Shown here: in pieces, positions 1-6,823 of the stretch
How positions within the stretch are numbered: the stretch's first letter is position 1
Layout of the letters: each line of letters begins with the position of its first letter
Assembly (NCBI GenBank): GCA_900556545.1
Contig: USPE01000089.1
Location: 1-7,485 of the forward strand
From: an uncultured Peptococcaceae bacterium
GTDB taxonomy: Bacteria > Bacillota > Peptococcia > Peptococcales > Peptococcaceae
Length of the DNA stretch: 7,485 nt
Reading direction: 5' to 3'
Translations under genes and position numbers: made by a program
The notes under the pieces: model-generated
The model's input: the letters and a program-made list of their open reading frames with translations, nothing else
What the model was told of the DNA's origin: nothing
Database searches by the model: none

Positions 1-226
1 CAGAAATGGCCAACAGAATGATTGTGATATAAGGTAGGATTGGGTTAAACGGTGTCTTGTAATCCAACTCATCATCAGAATGTTCTAAATTCCACTGTTT
101 ACGGAAGTTGATTTGTGCCATAGGAATAGAGAGCCAGACAACAACAACTGCAAATCCAGCGATTGATACCAAAGCTAGGTAAACTGTATCTGCTGCATAG
201 ATACTTGAAAAATAAGACACCTTCTT
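1..226 (-). pseudogene. amino-acid permease (APC family) fragment, N-terminus missing, runs off the window
   Basis: Reading the minus strand from 226, the frame is open to the window edge and contains SIYAADTVYLALVSIAGFAV followed by VVVWLSIPMAQINFRKQW and DYKTPFNPILPYITIILL. This is the pattern of a late transmembrane helix, a basic cytoplasmic loop and the next helix of amino-acid/S-methylmethionine-type APC permeases. In full-length members (about 450-470 residues) this stretch lies roughly at residues 340-420, so the first two thirds are absent. An in-frame TGA at 229-227 closes the frame upstream. The only early start is a GTG at 220-218, preceded by a GGGGGTG purine stretch that could act as a ribosome binding site. 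The fragment directly follows the coupling-protein stop codon in the same orientation. A permease is not expected at this place in a conjugation operon. It is therefore a broken gene at a rearrangement or assembly junction. Family assignment is fairly safe; substrate cannot be told. Confidence 0.7.
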
Positions 227-234
227 TCACCCCC

Positions 235-1989
235 TTAATCCACCCGCACCGCCTGTTTTCGTTTTTCACGCAGCTGTGCCAGAATGGGATCCAGACCGCT
301 CTGCTCTTGTTCTGGTTCCTTCTGCGGGTATCGCTTCAGCAAGTTTTCTTCCAGTTCCTTTTTATCCGCATACTGTACCACACGATTGGCCTGCTCTGCC
401 ACCTCATAATCTGTTGTGGGTTCTATCCCCCATTTCAAAAACAGCCGTAATTCTGTCTGCATGGGATGACAACCAGTCTTGGCCAGTATAAAGTGTCCTT
501 TGGGCAGCAGCTTTAGCTCATCGGTTGTGATAAGCGGCCGCTGTATCATCTGCAAGGACTGAGATGGATCATTTTTCCCTTTGCTGATAGAGCCGGACAG
601 TACCGTCTGGTTGCCCAAATATCTTGACAATGTTTCCGCAGAGCTGCTGGTAGGCGCAAAGCCGCCAAAGAGGACCAGCTGGCAGTTGTCGGTAATAATA
701 TCTGCCCCTTCTTTGCCATAATTTTTCTCCAGCTGTGCAAAGGACTGAATGATGGCCACAATAGAAACCCGTCTGGAACGGGAAGCGCTGAACATCATCT
801 CCATATTCTGAATTTTCGGAATGTTACCGATTTCATCAAGAAACAGGATAACCCGGTTATCCAGCTTCCCGCCTTTCTCATCGGCCACCGTCAGTATTTC
901 CCGATAAAATTCCTGTAAGATTAACGAAATTAACGGATACTTGGTGCTGTCTTCCTCCGGCATGACCAAAAATATAGCAGACTTACGCTGGCAAAAGTCC
1001 TCTGCATCAATGGCAGTATCAAAGCAAAGAATCTGCTCTAACTCGGAATCCAGAAAGGCATTCAATCGAGATAATACGGTAGAAAGTACCGAGGCCATTG
1101 CCTGATCCGATGTATACAATGCTGCTCCTGCTAACCAACGTGCTTTGTGTTCCGCTGGCAACTTTTCAATCAGCACCTGAAACTGACTTTTCCCTTTGAT
1201 GCCCGATGGTCCAATCAAGTCCTGCACAATTTTAAACACACTGATAATATGCCGTTTTTCTGGCGGACACAATTCTGCAATTAATAAAATAGAAGCGGTC
1301 AACAAGCCTTCGGCAGCATCATAGAAAAAAGCATTTTGTCCATAGTCGGTATCTCCCCCCATAGAATTAATCACCGTCTTGGCAATAATCTTGGCATATT
1401 TTTCGGACTTTGCTTTATAGGCCAGATTCTCCGGTTCCGCTTTGTACAAATCCATATATTTATTGACTAAATGCAATAGATTATTTCCATGACTTCTGGT
1501 TGGGTTTCGCAAATCAATCACTGCAATGTGGTAGCCATAATACTGCTCTGCTATGCTGCCATAGGTACGAAACAAATCGCCTTTGGTGTCTGTTGTGAGA
1601 AAACTCATCCCGGCTGCACAGGCATATTCCAGATTTGGATACAGAAAGTTGGCCGTTTTCCCTACTCCCGCAGCCCCGATCATCAGCATATGCACATCGC
1701 TCTCGTCAATATAAGCGGTCACTTTGTTCTTCTGCCAATAGCTGCCCACCAATAACCCCTGCGCCGTTGGCATATGCTCCCCTTTGCGCCAGGCTTTTGC
1801 TTCATAGGGCAATGACACAAAGGTATTGCGAACTTCCTTTTCGGATGCAAAACGAGCGGTGCCGTACTGACCGTCCCCCACCTGTTTGGATTTGATGCGG
1901 TTTAAGGAATATTGATCGCCAAAGGCTAACATCGCCGCCAGAAAAGCAAAAAAACCGCCCACGGGCAGCAAAAATAAAAACTGTTCCAT
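235..1989 (-). CDS. VirD4-like type IV coupling protein (CD1115-type conjugal transfer ATPase)
   Basis: Product of 584 residues. A hydrophobic membrane segment lies at about residues 4-23. The Walker A motif is GAAGVGKT at 105-112 and Walker B is VILFLDE at 380-386, followed by GNIPKI and the MMFSASRSRR segment (399-408) typical of TraG/VirD4 ATPases. A late FGGFAP stretch (441-446) and a Q/E/K-rich tail (about 545-584) follow. The family is a hexameric inner-membrane ATPase that recruits the relaxase-DNA complex and feeds it to the type IV secretion channel. Only one N-terminal membrane helix is visible, whereas classical VirD4 has two. The ATG at 1989 has GGAAGG 11 nt upstream, a longish spacing. 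An out-of-frame ATG at 1996 lies nearer to it but opens only a 64-codon shadow frame. The gene follows the primase-like gene by 22 nt, so they are probably co-transcribed. Related elements continue with small membrane and secretion-channel genes; here a permease fragment follows instead. Confidence 0.95.
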   Translation of the reverse strand: MEQFLFLLPVGGFFAFLAAMLAFGDQYSLNRIKSKQVGDGQYGTARFASEKEVRNTFVSLPYEAKAWRKGEHMPTAQGLLVGSYWQKNKVTAYIDESDVHMLMIGAAGVGKTANFLYPNLEYACAAGMSFLTTDTKGDLFRTYGSIAEQYYGYHIAVIDLRNPTRSHGNNLLHLVNKYMDLYKAEPENLAYKAKSEKYAKIIAKTVINSMGGDTDYGQNAFFYDAAEGLLTASILLIAELCPPEKRHIISVFKIVQDLIGPSGIKGKSQFQVLIEKLPAEHKARWLAGAALYTSDQAMASVLSTVLSRLNAFLDSELEQILCFDTAIDAEDFCQRKSAIFLVMPEEDSTKYPLISLILQEFYREILTVADEKGGKLDNRVILFLDEIGNIPKIQNMEMMFSASRSRRVSIVAIIQSFAQLEKNYGKEGADIITDNCQLVLFGGFAPTSSSAETLSRYLGNQTVLSGSISKGKNDPSQSLQMIQRPLITTDELKLLPKGHFILAKTGCHPMQTELRLFLKWGIEPTTDYEVAEQANRVVQYADKKELEENLLKRYPQKEPEQEQSGLDPILAQLREKRKQAVRVD

Positions 1990-2011
1990 ACTTCATTTCA
2001 CCTTCCTTGTC

Positions 2012-2965
2012 TTACATCGCCATGCGAACCTCCACATTCTGTTCTGGCTCACTGATTGCCTGCAGATCCTCATTCCAGTCTTTTAAGATAGACTGCTCCA
2101 CCTGTATCTGATAGTCCCGCGGCAAATTGGTTACCTGCTCGGCTAATCGCGCAATTGCTTTCTGTCCTGCCGGATCATTGTCCAAAGCAAATACAACCGT
2201 TGCAACATCTGGCCGCTCTTCTAAGAATTGCATTAATGCTTTGCCTCCCACACCCATCAAGGCAATATAACTGTGCTGCTGCCATTTTTGCGGATACATG
2301 GAAAGATAGGATAATAGGTCCACAGGCGCTTCAAACACATACACTTTATCGCTTTTGCCTCGGTACTGAAAACTGTAGGCTGGATTGTTGCCTTCCTGAT
2401 TGCCTTTAAAATTTTTTCCGCCGGAGTACAGTCCCTTTTTATGAATGTGCTGGATCGTTCCTGCGGCATCCTTTCCTACAAAAATCGCATTATGATAAAA
2501 CTTGCCGGTCTTTTTACTCTGTTCACTGCTTTCATAGAGCAGCCCAATCCGCACAAAATGATTCACAATTTTCACATCCAGTTTTCGCTTTTTGATTAAA
2601 TATGCATAAAGCCGCTTCATATCCCGGCTTTTTGGCGGTACCTCCAGCGGTTTCTTTTCTTTCTGCTCTGTTAGGGTGTCAACGGCTACCGCCGGAAGCA
2701 CACCTTCTTCGGACAATAAAAAAGCCATCGCTTCAGAAAATGTTTTTCCATAGTACATTTTCACAAAGTCGATGGCAAGTCCACCTTTTTCTTCTGCGTG
2801 ATCATACCAGCAGTTCCCGCGAATGGTAATGCTGTGATTGCTGCCCAATCGCTTTTCCCGACCAGACGGCAGTAATTCTTCTCCGCTGCGTAATAATAAC
2901 GCTTCTAAATTCACCCGATTGGCCCGTTCTTTTTCTTCCTGTGTATAATGTACATACTTTCCCAT
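2012..2965 (-). CDS. Toprim-domain primase-like protein of conjugative elements (DUF3991/Toprim type)
   Basis: Product of 317 residues. The N-terminal part (about 15-90) has the layout of a CHC2-type primase finger: NHSITIRGNCWYDHAEEKGG, then AIDFVKMYYGKTFSEA. The zinc-binding cysteines are missing, since C52 is the only cysteine in the protein. The middle (about 115-200) fits the DUF3991 region found in such proteins. A Toprim fold follows, with the acidic residue in VFEAPVDLLSYLS (E212) and the DxD of FALDNDPAGQ (D262, D264), which in the family coordinate metal. The catalytic polymerase core of a complete DnaG is not visible, so primer synthesis is uncertain. Family members sit between relaxase and coupling-protein genes in clostridial ICEs and are thought to act on transferred DNA. 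The ATG at 2965 has a strong AGGAGG 7 nt upstream and follows the relaxase stop by 18 nt, indicating one operon. Confidence 0.88.
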   Translation of the reverse strand: MGKYVHYTQEEKERANRVNLEALLLRSGEELLPSGREKRLGSNHSITIRGNCWYDHAEEKGGLAIDFVKMYYGKTFSEAMAFLLSEEGVLPAVAVDTLTEQKEKKPLEVPPKSRDMKRLYAYLIKKRKLDVKIVNHFVRIGLLYESSEQSKKTGKFYHNAIFVGKDAAGTIQHIHKKGLYSGGKNFKGNQEGNNPAYSFQYRGKSDKVYVFEAPVDLLSYLSMYPQKWQQHSYIALMGVGGKALMQFLEERPDVATVVFALDNDPAGQKAIARLAEQVTNLPRDYQIQVEQSILKDWNEDLQAISEPEQNVEVRMAM

Positions 2966-2972
2966 AGAAAAA

Positions 2973-2978
2973 CCTCCT
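2973..2978 (-). promoter_or_regulatory. ribosome binding site of the primase-like gene
   Basis: The minus strand reads AAAGGAGG followed by seven bases and ATG at 2965, an almost perfect Shine-Dalgarno site. It lies wholly in the 18-nt gap after the relaxase stop codon. This supports independent re-initiation at the primase start within a shared transcript and fixes that start. Confidence 0.85.
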
Positions 2979-2983
2979 TTAAA

Positions 2984-5584
2984 TTATATCGTCTGTGATT
3001 CCATCGTATCATCTGTCTTTTGTCCAGCGGCTGCTCGTTTTTCCCGTAATTTCTGCCGGCGCTTTTTTTCTATGCCTGCTTGCTGCTTATGGTGAATCTC
3101 CTGAAGATTGGAGGAAAATAACTTCAATATATCTCGCAGCAATGCATCTGCCTGCCGCTTGGCGGTCTGTTGAAAAGAATCATAAATGGCTTCCAAAAAC
3201 CATGCGGCATACTGATTTCCCTGTGCTGCCGCTTGCTGCAGCCAAAACAATGCCTGTTTTTCATTATCTGCTTTTGTTCTCTCCTGCCAATAAAGCCGTC
3301 CCAGTTGATATTGGGCAAAATTGTTCCCAGCTTCTGCTTCCGGTAACAAAAAGGTTATCGCTTTATTAAAATCATAAAGATTTTCCTGTGGATCACCATA
3401 AATACGGCCCAACAAAATTCCGGCCCAGCTATACTTTTGCTCCGCTGCTTTTTGCAGCCACTTTAGCGCACGTTCACAATTATCTTCCTGCTGCCGCTTT
3501 TGCCAAAATAGTTTCCCTAATAAATATTGTGCCGTCACATTCTCCTGTTCTGCTTCTGGCTGCAAATACCTGATGGCTTTTTCAAAATCATACAACCCTT
3601 CTTCTGGATTGCTATAGATTCTCCCCAGTAATATTCGGGCAAATCCGATTTCTTTTTCTGCTGCCTTTTCTAACCAGTAGATGGCATGTTCTTTGTCCTC
3701 CTCCGCATCACGTTCCTGCCAATAAATTTTTCCTAACAGATATTGTACATACCCATTGGCTTGCTTTTGCTGGGCTTGGGGCAATAACGCTGCTATCGCA
3801 TGCTGATATTCTTCCTTAGTTCCAGTGGAATAGCCCAGAATACGGTCCAAAAATAATCTGGCCCAGATATTTCGTTGTGCTGCGGATCGCTCCAGCCATT
3901 CTAACGCTAATTTTTTATTTTCCCCTTGCTCCTGTTCCTGCCAGAACAGTCTGCCCAGATAATATTGGGCAAAACTGTTTCCCTGCTCCGCTGCTGGCAA
4001 TAAATAAGTCATCGCTTTGTCATAATCATACAGAGATTCTTCCTCCCGGTTGCTGTGAATACGTCCCAGTGATATACGGGCCCAAAGATGTCCTTGTTCC
4101 GCTGCCTTTTGCAGCCATATAATTGCCTGTTCTTGATGATCTGCCGTTTCTCGTTCCTGCCAGAAAAACTTTCCCAGATAATACTGGGCAAACTGATTGC
4201 CTGACTGTGCCTGCGGCAGAAAATACTGCATCGCCTTTTCTGGCGCAAACAAGTCACTATCTTTATTTCCATAAATACGCCCCAACAAAATTTCTGCCCG
4301 TTTATTGCCTCCAGCTGCAGCTTCTAATAAATAGCGCTCTGCCATTCTTTCATCCGACTCTACACCATTGCCATAAAAAAACTGGTATCCTTTTTGATAG
4401 GCTGTCCAGGCAGATTTTTCTGCAGCAGCTCCTGCCAATTGGACCATCACACTATCATCCTCTGGGGTTACAAGAGAAGCCGTTTCCAGTTGCTGATCCA
4501 ATGTCTGCGGCATAAGATTCAATGCAGAACGGATCACCATATTTTTAATCACCTTCAGTTTCTTTTCTTCGGATAATTTTCGTTCTGAAGGATTTCCCAG
4601 ACCATATACTTCACCAGCAGCCCGCTGCCACTCGAACCATACTTGGTAGGCTTCTTTGATTTCATCGGTTTCTGCAAGCTGATCTACCAAATTGTTTACC
4701 AGCTGCTTTACATCTGCTTTCAAATAGCCATACACTTTTTTGCCCTTACTGTGTTGAAGCCGTCCGGATAGCTCCAGCAGCTGCTCTCCAAAACCATCTG
4801 GCAGAGAAGAACATTTCTGCTGTTCTAACTGAGCTAATACCTGCTCTGTTTTTTTCAACAAGGCTTCCCGACTCTCTGCCTGTTCTTCATAAATTTGTAA
4901 AAATTCCTGCCGGAATATATCATGCGCTAATTCAGAGCGCATATTTTGAATTGCTTTTTTAGAGAGATATCCTTCTGACGGTTCCTTAGAATACACCATA
5001 ATATGCACATGAGGATGATGAGAGGCATTGTGAAACGCTGCATACCAGTTTAGGTTTTTGCTGTCTATTTTCATTTCCCGACAAAACATGGCCCGTTTAG
5101 AACGCAGCAATGCCCGCCAAGCTTTTCCGTTGTCGTATCCCAGTCGTACTGCATCTTCCCGCCTTAAACTCACTACATGAGTCCAGATCACTCCTTTATG
5201 CTCTGCAGCTTCTTTCTGCACATCCTCCAACACCACAGGTTTCCCCTGATCGGTAAACAATCCATGACTGCCCTGCCGCTCTGCGCCAGGCCTGGTACCA
5301 ATGTAATCTACATAGTTTTCCCGCTTTTCAGACAGTGCAGCGTAGATTTCCACGGTTTGTGCAATCAGTTGAGAAGCACGGCCTCGATCTGGATGAGACA
5401 AATAGTCTTCGTATTCCAACAGTTTTTTGCCATCTGGGAAATCTTTCAGCATCTGTTCAATAAACTGTTTTTGCCGTTTTGTTGCCGGAAGCAGTTTCTG
5501 ACTGTCATCAATCTTATCCACACCTTCTCTGGTGGCGATATACTTCACGTAGTGTTTCAAATGCTCCGGCAGTTTTCCTTTCAT
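2984..5584 (-). CDS. MobP3-type conjugative relaxase with C-terminal Sel1-like repeat array
   Basis: Counted from the first ATG, the product has 866 residues. The relaxase domain is at about 1-235: HYVKYIATREGV (11-22), a related segment NYVDYIGTRPGA (90-101), THVVSLRREDA (135-145), and the histidine cluster HHPHVH (189-194), the metal-binding HxH signature of MOBP relaxases. The enzyme is expected to nick one strand at the origin of transfer through a tyrosine and remain attached. A helical linker (240-390) follows, then about eleven Sel1-like repeats (about 395-793) and a basic tail (KKRRQKLREKR, 840-850). The start is doubtful. The ATG at 5584 has no ribosome binding site. The frame stays open upstream to a TGA at 5639-5641 and encodes AKLIFTSQY just before the ATG, matching the first strand of this family, but no ATG, GTG or TTG is present. 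The expected initiator falls on ATC at 5614-5612. The gene heads the relaxase-primase-coupling protein operon. Confidence 0.93.
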   Translation of the reverse strand: MKGKLPEHLKHYVKYIATREGVDKIDDSQKLLPATKRQKQFIEQMLKDFPDGKKLLEYEDYLSHPDRGRASQLIAQTVEIYAALSEKRENYVDYIGTRPGAERQGSHGLFTDQGKPVVLEDVQKEAAEHKGVIWTHVVSLRREDAVRLGYDNGKAWRALLRSKRAMFCREMKIDSKNLNWYAAFHNASHHPHVHIMVYSKEPSEGYLSKKAIQNMRSELAHDIFRQEFLQIYEEQAESREALLKKTEQVLAQLEQQKCSSLPDGFGEQLLELSGRLQHSKGKKVYGYLKADVKQLVNNLVDQLAETDEIKEAYQVWFEWQRAAGEVYGLGNPSERKLSEEKKLKVIKNMVIRSALNLMPQTLDQQLETASLVTPEDDSVMVQLAGAAAEKSAWTAYQKGYQFFYGNGVESDERMAERYLLEAAAGGNKRAEILLGRIYGNKDSDLFAPEKAMQYFLPQAQSGNQFAQYYLGKFFWQERETADHQEQAIIWLQKAAEQGHLWARISLGRIHSNREEESLYDYDKAMTYLLPAAEQGNSFAQYYLGRLFWQEQEQGENKKLALEWLERSAAQRNIWARLFLDRILGYSTGTKEEYQHAIAALLPQAQQKQANGYVQYLLGKIYWQERDAEEDKEHAIYWLEKAAEKEIGFARILLGRIYSNPEEGLYDFEKAIRYLQPEAEQENVTAQYLLGKLFWQKRQQEDNCERALKWLQKAAEQKYSWAGILLGRIYGDPQENLYDFNKAITFLLPEAEAGNNFAQYQLGRLYWQERTKADNEKQALFWLQQAAAQGNQYAAWFLEAIYDSFQQTAKRQADALLRDILKLFSSNLQEIHHKQQAGIEKKRRQKLREKRAAAGQKTDDTMESQTI
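3206..4402 (-). repeat. tandem repeat of about 216 bp encoding Sel1-like helical repeats
   Basis: Inside the relaxase gene the protein alternates two 36-residue repeat types. Type one runs QYyLGklfWQE...A..WLqkAAeqg..A and type two runs RilLGRIysn....yD..KAi.yLlpeAEqgn.fA. Together they give a unit of 72-74 residues, beginning at about residues 467, 540, 614, 686 and 758 (the last is a half unit), with one or two more divergent repeats before it. On the DNA the plus-strand cctgcca-like landmark recurs near 4152, 3937, 3715, 3500 and 3283, spaced 215-222 bp. Sel1 repeats are TPR-like helical pairs that form protein-binding scaffolds. The copies are diverged at DNA level, so this is an old array and not a recent expansion. 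Confidence 0.85.
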
Positions 5585-5665
5585 GTACTGTGAAGTAAAA
5601 ATTAGTTTTGCGATTTCTACACACCACCAAGCTGATTTTCAATTGTTCAAAAAAATACCTGCCGT

Positions 5666-6754
5666 TTATGAATTCAAAACTTCCTGAATGCCAGCCATAA
5701 TATATTCAGCGCAAGGAAGCGCAATTGCATTGCCAATTGCCTGATATCTTGCATTATCACTGATGGCTTCCCCTTGTACCCCTTGAGCAGTCCAATCAGT
5801 TGGCAGTCCCTGCAGCCATTCACATTCATTTGGTGTTAAATAACGGATAACACCTGCCGTAATATTATCCGGGTACCAGAAAGCAAACACTGTTGGCTCC
5901 TGCGCCATTAAAGTTGGAAAAGCTGCATCTGCTTTTCCGAACCCCTGCAGAAATTCTCTGGCATCATGCTGCTTTGCTGCCTGCCGTATTTTTCGTCCTC
6001 GAAAAACTCGTATGATGGGTATTGACCGCCCTGTTTCAGCAAAAGTATTTCTATTTCCTCTGGCGGACATGTCCCTGCCATCTGTGCCTGATGCAGAATA
6101 TGGGTACATTTTGCGGGACTTAAATAATATTTCTCCGCTGCGTTCTCCTCCAAAATCTGCCACGAGGAACACCCTTCTTCTTTGTTGACGAAGTCTGGGC
6201 CTTCCCCAATATTGGGAGTCCAAGACTCTCCAACTGATATCAGACTGTCCCCCTCGCACCATACCGGCAGTTGCCCATTTTCCAGTAGAAGGCATTGGAA
6301 CTTCGGTGTCTGCGAACGATTCCAGCACGGCTTTAAAATCCATCCGGTGGTTAGCTGAAAACGCTCCCATAACGTTTTCCCAAACAACGATAGTTGGATA
6401 TAACTCATTAGTCGCATACCTCATTTCTTTTATGATCCGAATGGCTTCAAAAAATAGACCCGAACGCTTCCCTTGTAATCCACTTTGGAAACCTGCAACC
6501 GATAAATCCTGACAGGGAGAACCAAATGTCAGAACTTGAACCGCTTCAACACGGTTGCCTCGAATTTTTTTGATATCTCCCAAATGCCGCATAGCTGGAA
6601 AGTGTTTTTTCGTAATGGAAACAGCCGCTTTTCCTATTTCACTCGCCCATACAGGTTCAATCTCCCATCGCGAAGCAGCCAAGGGAAATACACCGATTCC
6701 ATCAAAAAGACTTCCTAATTTGATTTTCTTTTTCTCTGAATTTGTGATACGCAT
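5666..6754 (-). CDS. DNA (cytosine-5-)-methyltransferase, no adjacent restriction enzyme in window
   Basis: From the ATG at 6754 the product has 362 residues, normal for the family. The conserved motifs appear in order: motif I KLGSLFDGIG (12-21) binding S-adenosylmethionine; motif IV GSPCQDLS with the catalytic cysteine C81; motif VI ENV (126-128); motif VIII QxRxR (190-194) followed by VFLVADFGG; a variable target-recognition region (about 205-295); motif IX RYLTPNECEW (304-313); and motif X QAIGNAIALP (338-347). The enzyme methylates carbon 5 of cytosine in a short target that cannot be predicted from this sequence. A TTG at 6775 in the same frame is a poor start because it lies in the T-tract of the upstream terminator. 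The ATG at 6754 has AGGAGG only 2 nt before it, closer than usual. Such methyltransferases on ICEs and phages often protect the element from host restriction. A second long frame overlaps the middle of the gene (see findings). Confidence 0.93.
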   Translation of the reverse strand: MRITNSEKKKIKLGSLFDGIGVFPLAASRWEIEPVWASEIGKAAVSITKKHFPAMRHLGDIKKIRGNRVEAVQVLTFGSPCQDLSVAGFQSGLQGKRSGLFFEAIRIIKEMRYATNELYPTIVVWENVMGAFSANHRMDFKAVLESFADTEVPMPSTGKWATAGMVRGGQSDISWRVLDSQYWGRPRLRQQRRRVFLVADFGGERSGEILFKSRKMYPYSASGTDGRDMSARGNRNTFAETGRSIPIIRVFRGRKIRQAAKQHDAREFLQGFGKADAAFPTLMAQEPTVFAFWYPDNITAGVIRYLTPNECEWLQGLPTDWTAQGVQGEAISDNARYQAIGNAIALPCAEYIMAGIQEVLNS

Positions 6755-6773
6755 CGCCTCCTCATATTTTGGC

Positions 6774-6813
6774 AAAAGAAAAAGAGCATCCCAGTGGTTA
6801 CTGAAACACTCTT
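6774..6813 (-). terminator. rho-independent terminator after the AbiEii-type gene
   Basis: Reading the minus strand, AAGAGTGTTTCAGT (6813-6800) can pair over all 14 positions with ACTGGGATGCTCTT (6795-6782). Ten pairs are Watson-Crick and four are G-U, around an AACC tetraloop. The stem is followed by TTTCTTTT (6781-6774). It starts 11 nt after the stop codon of the AbiEii-type gene and ends 20 nt before the methyltransferase ATG, so it separates the two genes transcriptionally or attenuates read-through into the methyltransferase. Confidence 0.85.
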
Positions 6814-6823
6814 AGATATGTTT

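Noticed and set aside
163..491. Plus-strand frames at 163-450 and 276-491
   Set aside because: They are opposite to the clearly coding coupling-protein 3' end and permease fragment, and have hydrophobic or proline-rich composition typical of antisense reading.
1802..1996. 64-codon frame starting at the ATG nearest the ribosome binding site of the coupling-protein gene
   Set aside because: It is a frame-shifted copy of the coupling-protein N-terminus; the true frame gives the membrane segment and the QVGDGQYGTARF motif.
4009..4272. 87-codon minus-strand frame and other frames of 60-130 codons within the relaxase gene
   Set aside because: They lie in shifted or opposite frames of the Sel1 repeat region, share its period and have no start signals or recognisable domains.
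3200..4400. CRISPR-like periodicity
   Set aside because: The period is about 216 bp, the copies are diverged, and the region is continuously coding for Sel1 repeats.
5614..5642. Possible minus-strand promoter TTGAAA (5642-5637), 17-nt spacer, TAGAAA (5619-5614) before the relaxase ATG
   Set aside because: The -10 match is only 4 of 6. A transcript from it would begin after the conserved N-terminal codons and leave a leader without a ribosome binding site, so I do not annotate it.
6773..6775. TTG as methyltransferase start
   Set aside because: It lies in the T-tract of the preceding terminator and has no ribosome binding site; the ATG at 6754 follows AGGAGG.
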